Shown here piece by piece: positions 60,257-64,000 of a stretch of DNA of 64,000 nt. The notes under the pieces were generated by a model. The model ran no database searches, had not been told where the DNA came from, and saw only the letters and a list, made by a program, of their open reading frames with translations. Source of the stretch: Hofstenia miamia (Eukaryota; Xenacoelomorpha; Acoela); assembly GCA_004352715.1 (NCBI GenBank), contig SCFE01000059.1, positions 1,603,941 to 1,667,940 of the forward strand, given 5' to 3'. A program made the translations under genes and the position numbers. Position 1 is the first letter of the stretch; each line of letters opens with the position of its first letter.

Positions 60257-60373
60257 CATTATATCTATATATAAAAATATATATATAATAGGCACCTGTG
60301 TTTGTTGTTGTGCTTCCATATTTTGAATTAATAAATCTGTTTCGGCAATATCACTTTCTTCTTGATCAACCAT
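50197..60373 (-). CDS. PSEN: Presenilin, catalytic subunit of gamma-secretase, 10 exons, complete
   Basis: Intramembrane aspartyl protease that cleaves type-I membrane proteins such as Notch and APP. Exons in coding order: 60373-60296, 58662-58487, 58356-58212, 56320-56253, 55786-55566, 55473-55375, 55334-55251, 51880-51794, 51577-51465, 50352-50197. All introns are GT-AG and phases agree, giving 408 aa against 467 for human PSEN1. Features: acidic N-terminus; TM1 near residues 52-70 ([16 protein letters not shown]); LYKYRCYK before TM3; [20 protein letters not shown]; first catalytic Asp D230 in [23 protein letters not shown]; a short hydrophilic loop (about 265-320); GLGDFIFYS with second catalytic Asp D328; [11 protein letters not shown]; the RALPALP motif with PAL at 374-376; and a C-terminus ending in Ile as in human. 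The D230 codon is split by an intron (G then AT). The ATG directly follows TTTAG. Introns hold transposon remnants. Confidence 0.96.
50833..51011. repeat. (TA)n microsatellite containing a 116-N gap
   Basis: TA repeats on both sides of an N run (50863-50978), in presenilin intron 9. Frames across it are artefacts. Confidence 0.95.
51881..53845. other. Presenilin intron 7, part without recognised gene
   Basis: Plus-strand frames at 52509-52817 and 52893-53081 lie close together but match no family I know. The GTGTCCGGAAAGTC string near 53063 resembles some mariner termini, but no partner end was found. Confidence 0.4.
53846..54950 (+). pseudogene. Mutator-like transposase N-terminal remnant, antisense in presenilin intron 7
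   Basis: Frames in order: a very basic start (53846-53959, [20 protein letters not shown]), an acidic/Ser segment (53967-54191), a zinc ribbon with CSEC near 54222 and CTSC near 54550, [20 protein letters not shown], then [13 protein letters not shown] and [20 protein letters not shown] near 54890. The last string is the conserved start of the animal Mutator-like transposase domain, with the first catalytic Asp in DGTW. The copy is broken by frameshifts and stops right after that motif. A 232-bp segment is doubled around a gap, so part of the frame disruption may be an assembly error. Confidence 0.8.
54458..54478. other. 21-N gap flanked by a 232-bp repeat
   Basis: 54226-54457 and 54479-54710 appear identical, so the gap probably joins two overlapping contig ends. 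Confidence 0.88.
57062..57156. repeat. (TA)n microsatellite
   Basis: Long TA run with two TGTATATA interruptions, inside the Tc1-type element. Confidence 0.97.
57270..57780 (+). pseudogene. Tc1/IS630-family transposase remnant
   Basis: The start codon is followed by several stops. Recognisable segments are a helix-turn-helix (EYKSRILAA, stop, [15 protein letters not shown]), [22 protein letters not shown], and [20 protein letters not shown] leading to [20 protein letters not shown]. The IDEM string is the first catalytic Asp of the DDE_3 domain. The rest of the catalytic domain is absent, as the right TIR follows. Confidence 0.8.
59307..60214. mobile_element. TIR element with TA flanks in presenilin intron 1
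   Basis: TGGGCCCTTTGTAACA begins the left end, and its inverse TGTTACAAAGGGCCCA ends the right, each flanked by TA. An extra direct copy of GGGCCCTTTGTAA lies just outside the left end (about 59279-59291) and another in direct orientation near the right end (60170-60181). No transposase is recognised. Non-autonomous Tc1/mariner-type is the likely class. Confidence 0.6.
60218..60290. repeat. (TA)n-rich tract
   Basis: AT dinucleotide-rich tract between the TIR element and presenilin exon 1. The exon-1 frame runs into it, but splicing at 60296 removes it. Confidence 0.85.
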
Positions 60374-62929
60374 CTAAAGTTCAAATGTAGTTCAACGGTT
60401 GGAAAATATGAGGAAACGCGATTCGGTGCATTTGCGTTTAATTCTAGCTAACAAAAGCACTCAATAATGGATTTAGAAAACAAATCGATTTTGCAAAAAC
60501 ACTTTCTGCACTACATAAGTCTAGTTTTTGATGTTAAAAACAACGTTTCTAAATAACACAAAAAGTATTATGTAAAATAAAGAGGAACATTGAATCAAAA
60601 TAGCAATAATGCATGGAGAAATTGAACATTGACATCTGAAAAAAAGAAAATTAATGAACAAAACTTTTGTATAAATGCGTACGATATACTCTTGAATGAT
60701 CAACGACACTTGCTTTAGAAAAGCAAGTTTAATTCTTAATCGTGTGTACGTGTGTACTAATTTTATCCTCAGCAAAAAAATTGCAGTTAAAATCTCTAAA
60801 CCAATTGAAAATTTTTTTTCCAAAATACCACGTAAACTACATACTAAAGTGTCGTGACCAAGGCCTTCAACAAAAAACAAACTGTTATGAAACAGGTTAA
60901 TTAGTAGTCGAGTTGATATGTGTCAGTAAAATAATCACTACACTATTTGTTGGAAAACTGTTTAATAATATTCATATGATTTTTAAATTTTCGCTAGAAT
61001 TAAAGCCAACGTAGCGCAATTGCGCAAGTGTGCAGTGCATAATGACCGAGTGAATCCTAACAAACGATTTTTATGCTAAACTTAAAAATAGACAGAAAGC
61101 ACATATAATATAGTGAATTTGTAATTAATAGTAATCATTTGCTGTAGATTTGCAAGTAAATCTACGAATGTTCACTATTAAATATTAACTATGCCTTGCA
61201 AATAAGAGATTACAATTCACGCAGAAAATTAGAGGAATTAGTGCATGCAGTTTAGTATAACAGCTTTTTGTAACAAATAATATGAAAAGATTAAATCAAT
61301 TTTATCACGAAAGTGCTGATTTATTTACGCGGGTGTAGCTCAGTACTCCTGTCCTTTGTAGTATATTTTCATATGAGTTTTCGAACATTTTTAAGAACGC
61401 CTGCAGTGACTTTTCAATAGGATAATAGAGCTTCTCGAAAAAAAGAATTGGGTATTGTAAAAAAAGTGGTGAATAAAACTAATAAAATTTCATGATGAAA
61501 TTTGGATTACTCTCGTGACAGCGCATGTTTCCTCTGAAATATTCCAACCAATAAAATAGCGCGACGATTTTCACAGTGCTGGTGTGAAAAAACAAATTTA
61601 GTTGCTGTGGTAATAGGATAGAATTTCAGCATTAGTTCACTCGTAGAATGACTATAATTGTTTGTACATATGTGTAGCAAACCACAAGGTGTTTTAAAGT
61701 GCAAACTGCATTTGTTAGGCTTTAGCAGAGCCATTGCGGTATTTCCTTTCTGTTTTGTCAAGATTAAAATACGAAACTTTTATCATGAGAATAGCGCTTT
61801 TTTATGTTTATGTAAAAATTACGAGACGCTTCTAACCATTGTACAACTCATTCTTTATCATTTTATCAGCTGCAGGAATAAACCATTAAAAATTTGCTAT
61901 AGAATCTAGAATTGACGCCATTTTCGCACATTTTATCAGTAAGTGATAGGAATGATAAACAATAGATATTTGAAACAACTCGTAGTCAGATATAAATATT
62001 TCAAATGATTAAATTTGAGATTAAGAAGTAAAATTACACTTGGATACATGCAATTGAATAAATGCAAAACATTTGTAATTAATGTAAGTTTTAGAAAAAT
62101 CCAGAAAACTACAAAATTCTAAATTTATTATTATTCAAACTATACATATTTACAATTACCTCTAAAACAAGATGTTTAGGTAGCATTAATATAGTTTATA
62201 TATATGACAGCAATACTACTTAAATGATTTCAAACGATGAACAATTTTATTAAGACAAATCAATTTCATATATAAAGAATGGAGAAATCAAGTTTACTAT
62301 ATATATTATAGAGGGTATGATAAGATTAAACTGCCAGAAATCGAACAATGTGACCATATAATAAAAGAATATTCTTCACGATCACAATTGAAAGCTTGAA
62401 ATTGTGGAATAAAATAAGAAACCCAGTAAAAACAAAACTGGAAACACCTTGAAATGAAAACACATGCTAAAGTTAGATTAAAACTATACTTACAAAAATC
62501 AACCATAGCTATAACAATAATTGCTAAAGAAAATTAAAGATAATATTTGACTTACTTTTAGTTTAAATATGAAAGCCTAAAACATACTAATTTCATTAGA
62601 ATAAACTTAATTCATACATTAGTAGGAATTTAATAAGAAACTGGTTATGATTAAAAAATTTGCTTTGGAATACAATCCAACAAATTCGAATGTAAACAAA
62701 CAAAACTACATTTTGATAAACATTATTTAAAAAGTAATTAATATACGTTTATGTTGTCAATGAAAAAAGTTTTAGGCAATCTATTTTGCACAAATTCCGA
62801 TTAGTCATATTACGAAATATCTGAATTTTTGAACTAAATAGTTTTTGACAGATATATTTCATACAAAACAAAAAAGAAAAGTGTGAGCGTCTGTCTGTGT
62901 CAGATAATGTTACAGTTATTTTTCTGTCC
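60374..62929. other. Upstream region of presenilin; no recognised gene
   Basis: AT-rich. A 119-codon minus-strand frame (60521-60880) is hydrophobic but matches nothing known. The frames at 61507-61909 overlap each other on opposite strands and are probably chance. Confidence 0.4.
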
Positions 62930-64000
62930 GGTTTAGTATCAATAAATTGGTTGATAAAAATGCCAACCGAAGTGATTCAATATATCACAATTTCAATTTT
63001 CTAGTGTCCGAATATTAATGTAACCACATTAAAAAATAAGTTTAATTTCTATTTGGCTGTAATTTACAGTCCTCCAACAGATGATAAGAAGTATTAGTTC
63101 TGAAATATTGATTTGGTTTGTGTTCTGGAAGACGTATACACAGATCATATCATTTCGTAATAATGTAATATAAATTAGTCATCTTCAAAAATCTACAATT
63201 TCATGCTCTACATTTATCCATTCAGAACAAATTTACTAAACTGCTTATTTTTGCTTAATCAAAGACTAAAATTAAAAATGGTCCTGAGTAACTTAAAAAT
63301 CAATAATTCAATTAAAAACTTAATAACAACGAAATATTGCTTACAAAAATAAAATGAATAATTGTCGAGAAAATCATATTAAATTTTGTAATATCAGAAA
63401 TAGGGTTGTTTCAAAAATCCGAAATTCTGAACGCAGTTATTAGAAAACTGAGTTCTTTTGCAAAAGGTTCCAAACAGTTCTACTCATTCTTAAGTATAAT
63501 TACAGGAAATTATCAAAATATCAGAAAATGGATAAGATAAGTAATGATTTTAATTCAAGCATTGGTTCCTCTAGTGCTGAAAATATTCCTGCCGGTGCGA
63601 AGTCTTTTGTCATTGATATTAATCCTGAGACTATGGATCTATGCCCGATTTCAACACTCTGAACTGAAAAATATTGTTAATTAATTAAAATCTAAATCAT
63701 CTGCAAGTGTTGATGGTATATCCAGTAAAATTGAGAAAGCTATCTTCTCAGAAATTTTAAATCCTTTAACTGCAATACCAAATCTCCGTATTCAAAATAG
63801 CTAAAATAATACCTGTTCATAAATCTGGGGACACCAATGCCCCTCAAATTACAGACCAATCTCACTATTGCCAATATTTAGTAAAATTTTTGAAAGACTA
63901 AAACACAATAGAGTATTTAAATTTATAAATAAGTACAATTTAATAAATCTATATCAATTTGGGTTTTGACCTCACTATAACACAATTTTAGTTTTAATGA
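62930..64000 (+). mobile_element. LINE, plus strand, running off the window
   Basis: An endonuclease fragment near 63020-63080 (NKFNFYLAVIYSPPTDD) precedes the pre-RT spacer and the RT start near 63680-63980: KSSASVDGISSKI, then NYRPISLLPIFSKIFERL and NKYNLINLYQFGF. Stops and frameshifts are present, and the catalytic motifs lie beyond the window. Confidence 0.85.

Noticed and set aside
1-64000. Prokaryotic-style defence or CRISPR system
   Set aside because: The DNA is eukaryotic; the tandem repeats seen are microsatellites or LINE-derived and have no spacer structure.

Overview
The window is AT-rich eukaryotic DNA from an animal, almost certainly an invertebrate; I cannot place the phylum. 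This rests on spliced genes with GT-AG introns, a presenilin and a centrin close to the human proteins, many degraded LINE retrotransposons, hAT, Mutator-like and Tc1-type DNA transposons, and long microsatellites. There are no bacterial operons, CRISPR arrays or phage genes.

Three host genes are supported. (1) A four-exon centrin (plus strand, 822-4936, 170 aa, introns in phase 0). (2) An intronless, truncated histone H2A variant (minus strand, 19097-19441, 114 aa). (3) A complete ten-exon presenilin (minus strand, 50197-60373, 408 aa), rebuilt by joining exons whose splice phases all agree. It has both catalytic aspartates and the PAL motif. Its introns carry a Mutator-like transposase remnant, a Tc1-type element and a third inverted-repeat element. 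The three genes show no functional link; most of the rest is transposon debris.

Layout. 1-820: MITE and centrin upstream region. 822-4936: centrin. 5.1-6.3 kb: two inverted-repeat elements. 6.5-18.6 kb: LINE copies (6.5-9.6, 9.9-10.4, 11.5-14.0, 16.3-18.6 kb) and a TTAA-flanked element (14.6-15.2 kb). 19.1-19.4 kb: H2A variant. 21.0-28.0 kb: three non-autonomous or decayed hAT elements with 8-bp target duplications, a foldback element and an orphan ORF. 28.1-31.0 kb: LINE with a PHD-like ORF1. 31.5-33.2 kb: large inverted-repeat element around a 1-kb gap. 33.3-34.0 kb: fourth hAT element. 35-48.7 kb: LINE copies in both orientations, including a block that is probably an assembly duplication. 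50.2-60.4 kb: presenilin. 60.4-62.9 kb: nothing recognised. 62.9-64 kb: LINE running off the end.

The assembly needs caution. A perfect 19-bp Tn5 (Nextera) mosaic end lies at 11407-11425 and a 17-bp partial one at 2629-2645. Several N gaps are flanked by repeated sequence, which looks like unmerged contig ends, and about 2.9 kb (36520-39395) reappears apparently unchanged at 39397-42444 across single-N joins. I found no clear new multi-gene system. The best biological leads are the short H2A variant, the presenilin gene with its 40-nt intron, and the set of DNA transposons with exact ends.
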